Shown piece after piece: positions 1-6,372 of a stretch of DNA of 9,196 bases (positions within the stretch are counted from its first letter, which is position 1; each line of letters begins with the position of its first letter). The position numbers and the translations under genes are program-made. Origin of the DNA: Actinomycetota bacterium. GTDB lineage: Bacteria > Actinomycetota > Thermoleophilia > Gaiellales > Gaiellaceae. The stretch is from contig JACDCN010000069.1 of the NCBI GenBank assembly GCA_013817555.1, positions 1 to 9,196 on the forward strand. Reading direction: 5' to 3'. Below the pieces are notes generated by a model. It was not told where the DNA came from, searched no databases, and was given only the letters and a program-made list of their open reading frames with translations.

Positions 1-215
1 CGCCGGAGGACGCCGAGCGGTACGAGAACTATGCCCAGATGGAGGAGCTCCTCTTCGGTCCGGAGGGCGACATGCCGATCCTGCCCATCTACTTCTATAC
101 GAACGTCAGTCTCCAGCGAGAGTCGATCAAGGAGACGTTCAACCAGAACCTGCTCGACCAGATCGACCTCACCAAAGTCGTCGAAGGCGACGACTCTGGC
201 GACGAGGACGCCTAG
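1..215 (+). CDS. Peptide ABC transporter substrate-binding protein (SBP family 5), C-terminal fragment
   Basis: Only the last ~70 codons are present; the gene begins before the window and is read in the frame with codons starting at position 3, ending at TAG 213-215. The visible protein contains MPILPIYFYTNVSLQRES followed by a motif like FNQNLLDQIDLTKV. This is typical of the extreme C-terminus of OppA/DppA-type extracytoplasmic peptide-binding proteins (SBP_bac_5 family), which capture oligopeptides outside the membrane and deliver them to the permease pair. It ends in an acidic tail (GDDSGDEDA). The identification is supported by the permease and ATPase genes that follow in the same direction. 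Substrate specificity cannot be read from this fragment, and the signal peptide lies outside the window. Confidence 0.85.
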   Translation, partial: PEDAERYENYAQMEELLFGPEGDMPILPIYFYTNVSLQRESIKETFNQNLLDQIDLTKVVEGDDSGDEDA

Positions 216-225
216 GGACGACACC

Positions 226-267
226 GAGAGGGCGGGCGCCGGCAGCAGGCGTCCGCCCGCCCCTCTC
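226..267 (+). terminator. GC-rich intercistronic stem-loop between binding protein and permease genes
   Basis: The arm 226-238 (GAGAGGGCGGGCG) pairs with 254-267 (CGCCCGCCCCTCTC), with one bulged base and a 15-nt loop. No T-run follows, so it is not a classic intrinsic terminator. Hairpins at this place, after the binding-protein gene of an importer operon, commonly act as partial terminators or 3' mRNA stabilisers that let the binding protein be made in excess of the membrane subunits. That role is inferred here from position and structure only. Confidence 0.5.
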
Positions 268-300
268 TGACGAGTCCCCCGACGAGCCGAGAAGAACGAG

Positions 301-1236
301 ATGACGGCTTTCATCGTGCGCCGGCTGTTCTGGACACTGCCGGTGATCCTGATCGTCATCTTCTTCACCTTCGTCCTCATGCGCCAGATCGAGGGCAACC
401 CGTTCCGCACCTCGGAGCGGAACGTGCCGGAATCGATCCAGCAGAACCTGGAGGAGAAATTCGGCCTCAACGACCCCTGGTACGTCCAGTACGCGAAGTA
501 CGTCAAAGGGGTCTTCACGCTCGACCTCGGGCCGTCGCTCGTCCTGCGTGGCCGGGACGTGAACGACATCGTCAGGGAGCACTTTCCGGAATCCCTGGAG
601 CTCGGTGGGCTCGCCATGCTCTTCGCTCTCGTCGTGGGAATACCGCTGGGGATGCTTTCGGCGTTACGAGCGAACTCGTTCCTCGACTACACGGCGATGT
701 TCTTCTCGAATGTCGGGTTCGCGATCCCGAGCTTTCTCGTCGCGACGCTCCTCATCTACTTCTTCGCGCTCCAGTGGGGCGACGTCTTCGGGTTCCCCAC
801 GAGCGGGTGGACCACGTGGCAGTCGAAGGTTCTGCCCTCGCTCGCGCTCGGTCTCGGCCCGATGGCCTACTTCGCCCGCCTCACGCGCGGGACAATGCTC
901 GAGACCCTCCAGCAGGACTACATCCGCACCGCGAAGGCGAAGGGCCTCCGCTGGCGCCGGATCGTCGCCGTCCACGCGCTCCGCAACTCGCTGATCCCGG
1001 TCGTGACCGCGGCGGGCCCGATCCTCGGGTTCCTGATCACCGGCTCGTTCATCATCGAGCAGATCTTCGCGATACCCGGCATCGGCCGGTACTACGTGAC
1101 AGCCGTCACGGGCCGTGACTACTCGGTCGTGATGGGCTTGACCGTGCTGCTCTCGATCATCGTCATCCTCGCGAACCTCGTCGTCGACATCCTCTACGGG
1201 ATCCTCGACCCGCGGACGCGCGAGGCGAGGACTTGA
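301..1236 (+). CDS. Peptide ABC transporter permease, DppB/OppB-like
   Basis: This 311-residue inner-membrane subunit is one half of the translocation pore of an Opp/Dpp peptide importer. The N-terminus (FIVRRLFWTLPVILIVIFF) is the usual first helix of DppB-type proteins. A periplasmic stretch follows (about residues 30-95, including EKFGLNDPWYVQYAKYVKG), then four or five further hydrophobic helices. The cytoplasmic EAA loop that docks on the ATPase is visible at about residues 206-233 (QDYIRTAKAKGLRWRRIVAV, then HALRNSLIP). The C-terminus DPRTRE is typical of the family, as is the length. ATG 301 is preceded by a weak GAGAAG (289-294) at 6-nt spacing. The TGA stop shares its last base with the ATG of the next permease (TGATG), indicating translational coupling. 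Confidence 0.93.
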   Translation: MTAFIVRRLFWTLPVILIVIFFTFVLMRQIEGNPFRTSERNVPESIQQNLEEKFGLNDPWYVQYAKYVKGVFTLDLGPSLVLRGRDVNDIVREHFPESLELGGLAMLFALVVGIPLGMLSALRANSFLDYTAMFFSNVGFAIPSFLVATLLIYFFALQWGDVFGFPTSGWTTWQSKVLPSLALGLGPMAYFARLTRGTMLETLQQDYIRTAKAKGLRWRRIVAVHALRNSLIPVVTAAGPILGFLITGSFIIEQIFAIPGIGRYYVTAVTGRDYSVVMGLTVLLSIIVILANLVVDILYGILDPRTREART

Positions 1237-2171
1237 TGGCAACACCAGCCCGTTCAGCTGCGGAGCATGCACCCCTCGTGGTGTCGCCGACGGCCGAGAC
1301 CATGGCGGGCGCCCCGATCCGGCAGAGGAACTTGTGGCAGGACGCGTGGTTCCGGTACATCCGAAACCGGGCCGCGGTCGCAGCCGGCGTCGTCTTCCTC
1401 ATCGTTCTCGCCTACTGCCTCATCTTCCCGCTCGTCTCCCCGTACGACCCGTACGACGTGGAGTTCTCCGACGCGCGACAGAACCCGAGCCTCGCGCACC
1501 CGCTCGGGACCGATGCGTTCGGTCGCGACCTGCTGACCCGCACCGCGCTCGGGGGCCGCGTGTCGATCGGGATCGGATTCGCCGCAACCCTCGTCATCCT
1601 GGCGATCGGCGTCGCCTATGGCTCGATCTCGGGCTTCATCGGCGGCCACCTCGACAACGCGATGATGCGCGCCCTCGACGCGCTCTACGGTCTCCCGTAC
1701 CTGCCGTTCGCGATCATCACGCTCGCCATCCTCGGGAATGCGGGGTTCTGGACGATGGTGATCGCCCTCTCGATCGCGTCCTGGCTCACGACTGCGCGGA
1801 TCGTGCGAGGACAGATGATCACGCTGAAGGAGAACGACTACATCCGCGCGGCGCGCTCGGTGGGCGCGCGCTGGCATCGGATCCTCCTCCGCCACCTGCT
1901 CCCGAACACGCTCGGCGTGCTCGTCATCGCCGTCTTCCTCGAGCTTCCCGGCGTGATCCTCGGCGAGGCGTTCCTCTCCTTCATCGGCCTCGGCATCAGC
2001 CCGCCGGAGGCGTCGTGGGGCTCGATGGCGCAGGAGGGGTACAAGAACTACCGCGTCTTCCCGCTGCTCATCGTCATCCCCTCGGTCGCGATCGCGACGC
2101 TGATCCTCTGCGCGAACTTCATCGCGGACGGCCTGCGCGACGCGCTCGACCCGCGGACGAGGGAGACGTAA
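1236..2171 (+). CDS. Peptide ABC transporter permease, DppC/OppC-like
   Basis: This 311-residue second permease of the importer has a ~45-residue cytoplasmic N-terminal extension, then the first helix (about residues 46-68). The family motif HPLGTDAFGRDLLTR is at residues 89-102. Further helices follow, then the EAA loop at about 200-224 (ENDYIRAARSVGARWHRILL, then RHLLPN) and the late motif GLGISPPEASWG at 251-262. DppC-type proteins pair with DppB to form the pore. I chose ATG 1236 over an in-frame TTG at 1233. The ATG gives the TGATG overlap with the upstream stop and lies 5 nt after GAGG (1227-1230). The stop is 4 nt before the next gene's start. Confidence 0.93.
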   Translation: MATPARSAAEHAPLVVSPTAETMAGAPIRQRNLWQDAWFRYIRNRAAVAAGVVFLIVLAYCLIFPLVSPYDPYDVEFSDARQNPSLAHPLGTDAFGRDLLTRTALGGRVSIGIGFAATLVILAIGVAYGSISGFIGGHLDNAMMRALDALYGLPYLPFAIITLAILGNAGFWTMVIALSIASWLTTARIVRGQMITLKENDYIRAARSVGARWHRILLRHLLPNTLGVLVIAVFLELPGVILGEAFLSFIGLGISPPEASWGSMAQEGYKNYRVFPLLIVIPSVAIATLILCANFIADGLRDALDPRTRET

Positions 2172-2175
2172 CGAC

Positions 2176-3189
2176 ATGGCCGCGCTCGAAGTCCGGGACC
2201 TGCAGACCCATTTCTTCACCCGTGAGGGTGTCGTGCGCGCCGTCGACGGGGTGAGCTTCTCGGTCGACCGGGGGCAGACGCTCGGCATCGTCGGCGAGTC
2301 GGGATGCGGAAAGTCTGTGACGGCGCTTTCGATCATGGGGCTCATCCCCAAGCCGCCCGCCAAGATCGTCGGCGGCGAGGTGCAGTGGGAAGGACGAGAA
2401 CTGACGACGCTGTCCGAGCGCCAACTCGAAGACGTGCGCGGCCACGAGATCGCGATGATCTTCCAGGACCCGATGACGTCGCTGAACCCGACGCTGACGA
2501 TCGGGACGCAGATCAAGGAAACCCTCCGTCGCCACCTGGACATCTCCAAGGACGCGGCGCGCAAGCGTGCGATCGAGCTGCTCGACGAGGTCGGCATCCC
2601 CAAGCCCGAGAGCCGGCTCGACGACTACCCGCATCGTCTCTCCGGCGGCATGCGCCAGCGGGCGATGATCGCGATCGCCATCTCCTGCAATCCAGAGCTT
2701 CTGATCGCCGACGAGCCCACGACGGCGCTCGACGTGACCGTGCAGGCGCAGGTGCTCGATCTCCTCGAGGAGCTACAGGCGAGCCACGAGATGGCGATGA
2801 TCCTGATCACACACGACATGGGCGTCATCGCCGAGTCGGCCGACGACGTCGTCGTCATGTACGCAGGTCAGATCGTCGAGCAGGCTCCGGTGCAGGAGCT
2901 CTTCGACCATCCCGAGCATCCCTACACCGAGGCGCTTTTGGGCGCGCTCCCGCAGATCGACGACGCGTCCGGTCGCAACCAGCGTCTGACCGCGATTCGG
3001 GGCAGGCCGCCCGACCTGATCGACCCGCCGAAGGCATGCCGTTTCGCGGCACGCTGCCCCCACGCGTCGAGCGGTGACTCGTGCGCGACGCACATGCCGG
3101 AGCTGCGGGAGATTCGGCCCGGTCACTTCGTCCGCTCCCAGCATCCAGCGAGCGAGCGGGCCGGCAAGCGGGTGGAGGTGACGGCCTGA
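2176..3189 (+). CDS. Peptide ABC transporter ATP-binding protein, DppD/OppD-like
   Basis: This 337-residue cytoplasmic ATPase is one of two that power peptide import. All nucleotide-binding motifs are intact: Walker A GESGCGKS (40-47), Q-loop IFQDPMTSLNP (Q97), signature LSGGMRQR (155-162), Walker B LLIADEP (175-181) with D-loop SALD-equivalent TALD (183-186), and H-loop H213. The C-terminal oligopeptide-transporter domain carries cysteines C288, C294 and C303 in CRFAARCPHASSGDSC. In DppD/OppD-type proteins this region is a metal or iron-sulfur site in some characterised relatives; whether it binds a cluster here is inference. Start ATG 2176 has GGGAG (2161-2165) upstream. The last codons carry the Shine-Dalgarno sequence of the next ATPase gene. 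Confidence 0.94.
   Translation: MAALEVRDLQTHFFTREGVVRAVDGVSFSVDRGQTLGIVGESGCGKSVTALSIMGLIPKPPAKIVGGEVQWEGRELTTLSERQLEDVRGHEIAMIFQDPMTSLNPTLTIGTQIKETLRRHLDISKDAARKRAIELLDEVGIPKPESRLDDYPHRLSGGMRQRAMIAIAISCNPELLIADEPTTALDVTVQAQVLDLLEELQASHEMAMILITHDMGVIAESADDVVVMYAGQIVEQAPVQELFDHPEHPYTEALLGALPQIDDASGRNQRLTAIRGRPPDLIDPPKACRFAARCPHASSGDSCATHMPELREIRPGHFVRSQHPASERAGKRVEVTA
3174..3188 (+). promoter_or_regulatory. Shine-Dalgarno sequence plus CTG start codon of the DppF-like gene
   Basis: GGAGG at 3174-3178 is followed by a 7-nt spacer and CTG at 3186-3188. The CTG overlaps the TGA stop of the upstream ATPase gene as CTGA. No ATG, GTG or TTG lies in frame between GTG 3081 and a GTG well inside the ABC domain. 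The CTG coincides with the point where family homology should begin, so it is the best start candidate. Confidence 0.6.
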
Positions 3190-4046
3190 ACAAGGAACCC
3201 CTCGTTGAAGTCCGTAATCTGACCAAGCTCTTTCCGGTCAAGCGCGGGTTTCTGATCGAGCACACGGTCGACAACGTGCACGCCGTCGACGGCGTGAGCT
3301 TCGACATCCTGAATGGGGAGACGCTCGGTCTCGTCGGCGAGTCGGGCTCCGGCAAGTCGACGACCGGCTACTGCATCCTGCAACTCATGCGGCCGAATAG
3401 CGGCTCGGTGCGGTTCGAGGGCGTCGAGCTCACCGAGCTCAAGGGGGAGAGCCTCCGCAGGATGCGTCGTCGCATGCAGATCGTCTTCCAGGACCCGTAC
3501 TCGTCGCTCGACCCGCGCATGACCGTGGGAAACATCGTCGCGGAGCCTCTGATCGTCCACAGCGTCTCCAATCGGAAGGAACGTCGCGCGCGCGTTCGTG
3601 AGCTGCTCGACACCGTCGGCTTCGATCCGTCCTTCACCAACCGATATCCACACGAGTTCTCGGGCGGCCAGCGCCAGCGGATCGGCATCGCGCGAGCGCT
3701 TGCGCTCTCGCCCGACCTGATCGTCTGCGACGAGCCCGTGTCCGCGCTCGACGTCTCGATCCAGGCGCAGATCCTCAATCTCCTCAAGGACCTCCAGGAC
3801 CAGTTCGGGCTCACGTACCTCTTCATCGCACACGATCTCTCGGTCGTCCGGACGATGAGTGACCGGATCGCGGTTATGAACGACGGCAAGATCGTCGAGA
3901 TCGGTGATGCTCAGTATGTGTACTCACATCCACGTGAGGAGTACACGCGGGCGCTCCTGAAGGCGGTGCCGATCCCCGATCCGCGCAAGATGAAGGAGCG
4001 AAAGCAGGAACGACGGCAGCTGCAGAAGTCGCTCGCCGACGGGTGA
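3186..4046 (+). CDS. Peptide ABC transporter ATP-binding protein, DppF/OppF-like, probable CTG start
   Basis: This is the second ATPase of the importer, 286 residues if it starts at CTG 3186. Motifs are intact: Walker A GESGSGKS (51-58), Q-loop VFQDPYSSLDP (Q102), signature FSGGQRQR (158-165), Walker B LIVCDEP (178-184) followed by SALD (186-189), and H-loop H216. The N-terminus then reads (M)NKEPLVEVRNLTKLFPVKRG, a normal OppF/DppF beginning. A longer form from GTG 3081 would add 35 residues of Arg/Gly/Ala-rich sequence that is the out-of-frame shadow of the upstream gene's 3' end. The C-terminus is short, ending in a basic stretch (PRKMKERKQERRQLQKS), and lacks the cysteine-containing tail seen in the partner ATPase. 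The TGA stop overlaps the GTG of the next gene (GTGA). Confidence 0.9.
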   Translation: MNKEPLVEVRNLTKLFPVKRGFLIEHTVDNVHAVDGVSFDILNGETLGLVGESGSGKSTTGYCILQLMRPNSGSVRFEGVELTELKGESLRRMRRRMQIVFQDPYSSLDPRMTVGNIVAEPLIVHSVSNRKERRARVRELLDTVGFDPSFTNRYPHEFSGGQRQRIGIARALALSPDLIVCDEPVSALDVSIQAQILNLLKDLQDQFGLTYLFIAHDLSVVRTMSDRIAVMNDGKIVEIGDAQYVYSHPREEYTRALLKAVPIPDPRKMKERKQERRQLQKSLADG

Positions 4047-4969
4047 GCGGGCGTCGCCTGGCTGTTGCGGTTGCGGCCATAACGATCGCGGTAGGGATCG
4101 TCGGAGTGCATCTCGCGGCGCGGCCAGGGGACGCAGAGGCGGGATGGGAGCGAGCTGCATCGATGTCGCAGAGACGGAGCTACGTCGGGGGCGCGGAGCT
4201 CGGTCGCTTCCTGTATGCGGCGGGCGGGATGGTCGGGCAGACAGGACGACCGCTCGCGACGTTCGCGCGGTACGACACGAGCGGCGATCGCTGGGAAGTG
4301 TTGCCTCGATTGCCCGTGCCCACGCGCGCGGCAGCGGCGGCCGCGCTCGGCGGGCGTGTCTTCGTCATAGGGGGGACGACCGCGGACGGGAACACCGGTG
4401 CGACCTGGGCGTACGATCCACGCGCGCGAGGCTGGAGCTCGCGTCCTGCGCTACCTGGGCCACGGTTCAACCACGGCGCCGTCGCGCTCGACGGGAAGCT
4501 GTACGTTCTCGGCGGCTATGCGGATGGACGCGAGCGGCGGGACGTGTTCGCGTACGAGCCGGGCGGTCGCTGGTCGCGTGTGACCACCCTTCCGCGTGCG
4601 AATCACGCCTTTGGCGTCGTGGCGTTCGAGGGGGAGCTGTGGGTCATCGGCGGGCGGCGCGGGCAAGAGCTCCTGCGCGAGGTCTGGATCCTCGATCCGA
4701 ACACACTCGAGTGGCGCCAGGGCCCCGAGCTGCCGAAGCCGATGGAGCTTCTCGGCGCTGCGGTCGCGGGAGACGAGATCCACGCTGTCTGGGAGTCCAC
4801 GTATCAGGTCTACGACCGCGGCACGGGTCGCTGGCGTGACGGCCCTGGGACGCTCGTGACACGGCATGCGCTCGAGGCGTTCGCGGTGGGCGGCGTCCTC
4901 TACACGATCGGCGGCTGTACGACAGCCCTCGAAGACAGCCCGATCGTGGAGAAGCTCAGGCTCTCGTAG
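4043..4969 (+). CDS. Exported six-bladed Kelch-repeat propeller protein
   Basis: This 308-residue protein has an N-terminal basic segment and hydrophobic helix (RRLAVAVAAITIAVGIVGV, residues 4-22). A possible signal-peptidase site follows after DAEA (A33). Six Kelch-type units follow, marked by a conserved Trp at W35, W84, W131, W177, W224 and W264, spaced 40-49 residues apart. Gly-Gly pairs lie at 61-62, 110-111, 157-158, 203-204 and 290-291. The fifth unit lacks the GG (HAVWEST) and is short. The final strand (IVEKLRLS) could complete the first blade in the usual ring closure. Kelch propellers are binding or, less often, catalytic scaffolds; no catalytic motif is evident. The GTG start overlaps the DppF-like stop by 4 nt, so it is probably co-translated with the importer and acts outside the membrane. 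Its ligand is unknown. Confidence 0.8.
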   Translation: MSGRRLAVAVAAITIAVGIVGVHLAARPGDAEAGWERAASMSQRRSYVGGAELGRFLYAAGGMVGQTGRPLATFARYDTSGDRWEVLPRLPVPTRAAAAAALGGRVFVIGGTTADGNTGATWAYDPRARGWSSRPALPGPRFNHGAVALDGKLYVLGGYADGRERRDVFAYEPGGRWSRVTTLPRANHAFGVVAFEGELWVIGGRRGQELLREVWILDPNTLEWRQGPELPKPMELLGAAVAGDEIHAVWESTYQVYDRGTGRWRDGPGTLVTRHALEAFAVGGVLYTIGGCTTALEDSPIVEKLRLS

Positions 4970-4992
4970 GGGCCCCGGGTATGCATGGCCCC
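4969..4992. terminator. Short GC hairpin between convergent genes, possible weak bidirectional terminator
   Basis: GGGGCC (4969-4974) pairs with GGCCCC (4987-4992) around a 12-nt loop containing ATGCAT. It starts at the last base of the Kelch stop codon and lies before the converging dehydrogenase stop (5005-5007). There is no T-run on either strand, so termination strength is doubtful. Confidence 0.3.
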
Positions 4993-5004
4993 CTCTCGGT
5001 GCGC

Positions 5005-6138
5005 TCACAAACCGAGCAAGCGCGCGATCACCATGCGCTGAACCTCGTTCGTGCCTTCGCCGATCTCGAGGATCTTCTGGTCGCGGTACAAGCGCGAGAT
5101 TGCGGCCTCCTCCATGTAGCCGAAGCCGCCGTGGATCTGCAGCGCGGCGTCGACGACACGGTTCGAAAGCTCGCCGGTGTAGAGCTTCGCCATCGCAGCC
5201 TCGACCGCGAACTCGCGTCCCTGATCCTTGAGCCAAGCGGCCTTGTGCACCAGTGCGCGCCCCGCCTCGATCTCGGTGGCCATGTCCGCGAGCTTGAACT
5301 GGATCGCCTGGAACTGCGAGATCGGCTTCCCGAACTGCTCCCGCTCCTTCGCGTACGCATAGGCGAGGTCGTACGCGCCTTGTGCGAGCCCGACGCCCAT
5401 CGCCGCGATCGAGATCCGGCCTCCGTCGAGGATCTCGAGGAACTGCTTGAAGCCGCCGCCTCGCTCGCCGAGCAGGTTCCCCTCCGGCACCCCGCAGTCC
5501 TCGAACGAGAGCTCGCGGGTGTCGGAGGCTCGCCACCCGAGCTTCTTCATCGGGGCGGAGATCGTGTACCCGGGCGTTTCGTTCTCGACCACGATGTTCG
5601 AGATCTCGTTCTCGCCGGTCCGCGCGGTGATTGTGACGCCCCACGTGATGTCTGTGCCCGCGTTCGTGATGAAGAGCTTGGAGCCGTTGATCACCCAGGA
5701 GCCGTCGCGCAGCTCGGCGGTGGTGCGCGTGTTGCCCGCATCCGAGCCCGCTCCCGCCTCGGTGAGACCGAAGGCGGCGAGCTTCTTTCCGGACGCGAGG
5801 TCGGGAAGCCATTCCTGTTTCTGCTCCTCGCTCCCGTAGAGGAGAATCGGCATCGTCCCGAGCGACGTGTGCGCGGCGACGGTGATCGCGACGGAGGAGT
5901 CGACGTGGGTCAGCTCCTCGATTGCGATCGCGTACGAGACGGTGTCCCCACCCGCGCCTCCGTACTCCTCCGGGATGGGAAGCCCCATCAGTCCGAGCTC
6001 GGCGAGCTCAGTGACGAGCTCGTACGGGAAACGTGATTCGAGGTCGAGCTCGGCTGCGACGGGTTGAACCCGCTCCCGCGCGAACGTGCGAACGGTGTCC
6101 CGTATCAGCTCCTGCTCGGGCGTGAGATCGAAGTCCAT
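5005..6138 (-). CDS. Acyl-CoA dehydrogenase (FAD-dependent)
   Basis: This 377-residue flavoenzyme is the usual length for short/medium/branched-chain acyl-CoA dehydrogenases, which oxidise acyl-CoA to trans-2-enoyl-CoA and pass electrons to ETF. The N-terminal helical domain begins with the classic DFDLTPEQELIRDTVR. FAD/substrate-binding signature 1 is GLTEAGAGSDAGN (124-136), with FITNAG at 156-161. Signature 2 is QIHGGFGYMEEAAISRLYRD (334-353). The catalytic base should be E361 in GEGTNEVQ, the position used by medium- and short-chain enzymes, whereas isovaleryl- and long-chain enzymes carry it elsewhere. Exact chain length cannot be fixed by eye. ATG 6138 is clear from homology but has no Shine-Dalgarno sequence: the 11-bp-arm palindrome ends one base before it. 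A biotin carboxylase on the same strand hints at branched-chain amino-acid or acyl-CoA catabolism. Confidence 0.95.
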   Translation of the reverse strand: MDFDLTPEQELIRDTVRTFARERVQPVAAELDLESRFPYELVTELAELGLMGLPIPEEYGGAGGDTVSYAIAIEELTHVDSSVAITVAAHTSLGTMPILLYGSEEQKQEWLPDLASGKKLAAFGLTEAGAGSDAGNTRTTAELRDGSWVINGSKLFITNAGTDITWGVTITARTGENEISNIVVENETPGYTISAPMKKLGWRASDTRELSFEDCGVPEGNLLGERGGGFKQFLEILDGGRISIAAMGVGLAQGAYDLAYAYAKEREQFGKPISQFQAIQFKLADMATEIEAGRALVHKAAWLKDQGREFAVEAAMAKLYTGELSNRVVDAALQIHGGFGYMEEAAISRLYRDQKILEIGEGTNEVQRMVIARLLGL

Positions 6139-6139
6139 G

Positions 6140-6164
6140 AGCGCGCGGATCGTATCCGCGCGCT
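6140..6164. promoter_or_regulatory. Perfect 11-bp palindrome abutting the dehydrogenase start codon
   Basis: AGCGCGCGGAT (6140-6150) and ATCCGCGCGCT (6154-6164) are exact reverse complements around a CGT spacer. One base separates it from the dehydrogenase ATG (6138, minus strand), filling the place where a ribosome-binding site would be. It could be an operator for a dimeric repressor (TetR-type regulators often control acyl-CoA dehydrogenase genes) or an mRNA hairpin at the start codon. Its outer end overlaps the edge of the adjacent inverted-repeat element by two bases. Confidence 0.55.
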
Positions 6165-6334
6165 AGATGATTGATCGGGAATTGACGCGCACTCGGGGGC
6201 GGTCACGACCAAGCCGGGCGACGCACTCACTCGTCGTGCAGGCTTGTGAGCCTGGACGACGAGGGAGGGTGGCGATCCGGCGCGGTGTCGTGAGCGTCAC
6301 CTGAGCCGCCGCGAATTCCCGATCAATCATCTAG
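6163..6334. mobile_element. MITE-like element: 21-bp perfect terminal inverted repeats, TA-flanked
   Basis: Positions 6163-6183 and 6314-6334 are perfect reverse complements (21 bp). If the symmetric TA at 6164-6165 and 6332-6333 is read as a target-site duplication, the element is 166 bp (6166-6331). Its 18-bp ends are GATGATTGATCGGGAATT and the reverse complement. TA duplication is the hallmark of IS630/Tc1-mariner transposases and their non-autonomous MITEs. There is no open reading frame inside. The interior is itself imperfectly self-complementary and centred on a strong hairpin (6230-6263), so either strand could fold into one long rod. The alternatives are a structured RNA or regulatory hairpin shared by the divergent genes. 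Only one copy is seen, so mobility is inferred. Confidence 0.5.
6230..6263. repeat. Central hairpin of the inverted-repeat element
   Basis: CTCGTCGTGCAGGCT (6230-6244) and AGCCTGGACGACGAG (6249-6263) pair over 15 positions with a single G-G mismatch around a TGTG loop. Three more pairs are possible outside one mismatch (6226-6228 with 6265-6267). It is near the midpoint of the 6163-6334 element, supporting a single long folded structure. Confidence 0.7.
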
Positions 6335-6372
6335 GCTCCTGCCGTCCACCAGGAGGGAGGCAAGTCGAGACG

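Noticed and set aside
1254..2603. 449-aa open frame on the minus strand
   Set aside because: It is opposite the DppC- and DppD-like genes, and its translation is rich in Arg, Asp and Glu with no family resemblance. This is typical antisense shadow in high-GC DNA.
3081..3185. N-terminal extension of the DppF-like ATPase from GTG 3081
   Set aside because: It would overlap the upstream ATPase by 109 nt and add low-complexity Arg/Gly/Ala sequence with no Shine-Dalgarno support. CTG 3186 fits the family start better.
4451..5812. 453-aa open frame on the minus strand
   Set aside because: It spans the Kelch gene and the 3' part of the dehydrogenase gene in a wrong frame. Both of those genes have strong family motifs and this frame has none.
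4981..6036. 351-aa open frame on the + strand
   Set aside because: It lies antisense to a clear acyl-CoA dehydrogenase. The composition is biased (Arg/Asp/Leu) and there is no ribosome-binding site or recognisable motif.
6182..6210. Sigma-70 promoter based on TTGACG at 6182-6187
   Set aside because: No plausible -10 hexamer lies 16-18 nt downstream; the region is GC-rich with no TA-type box.
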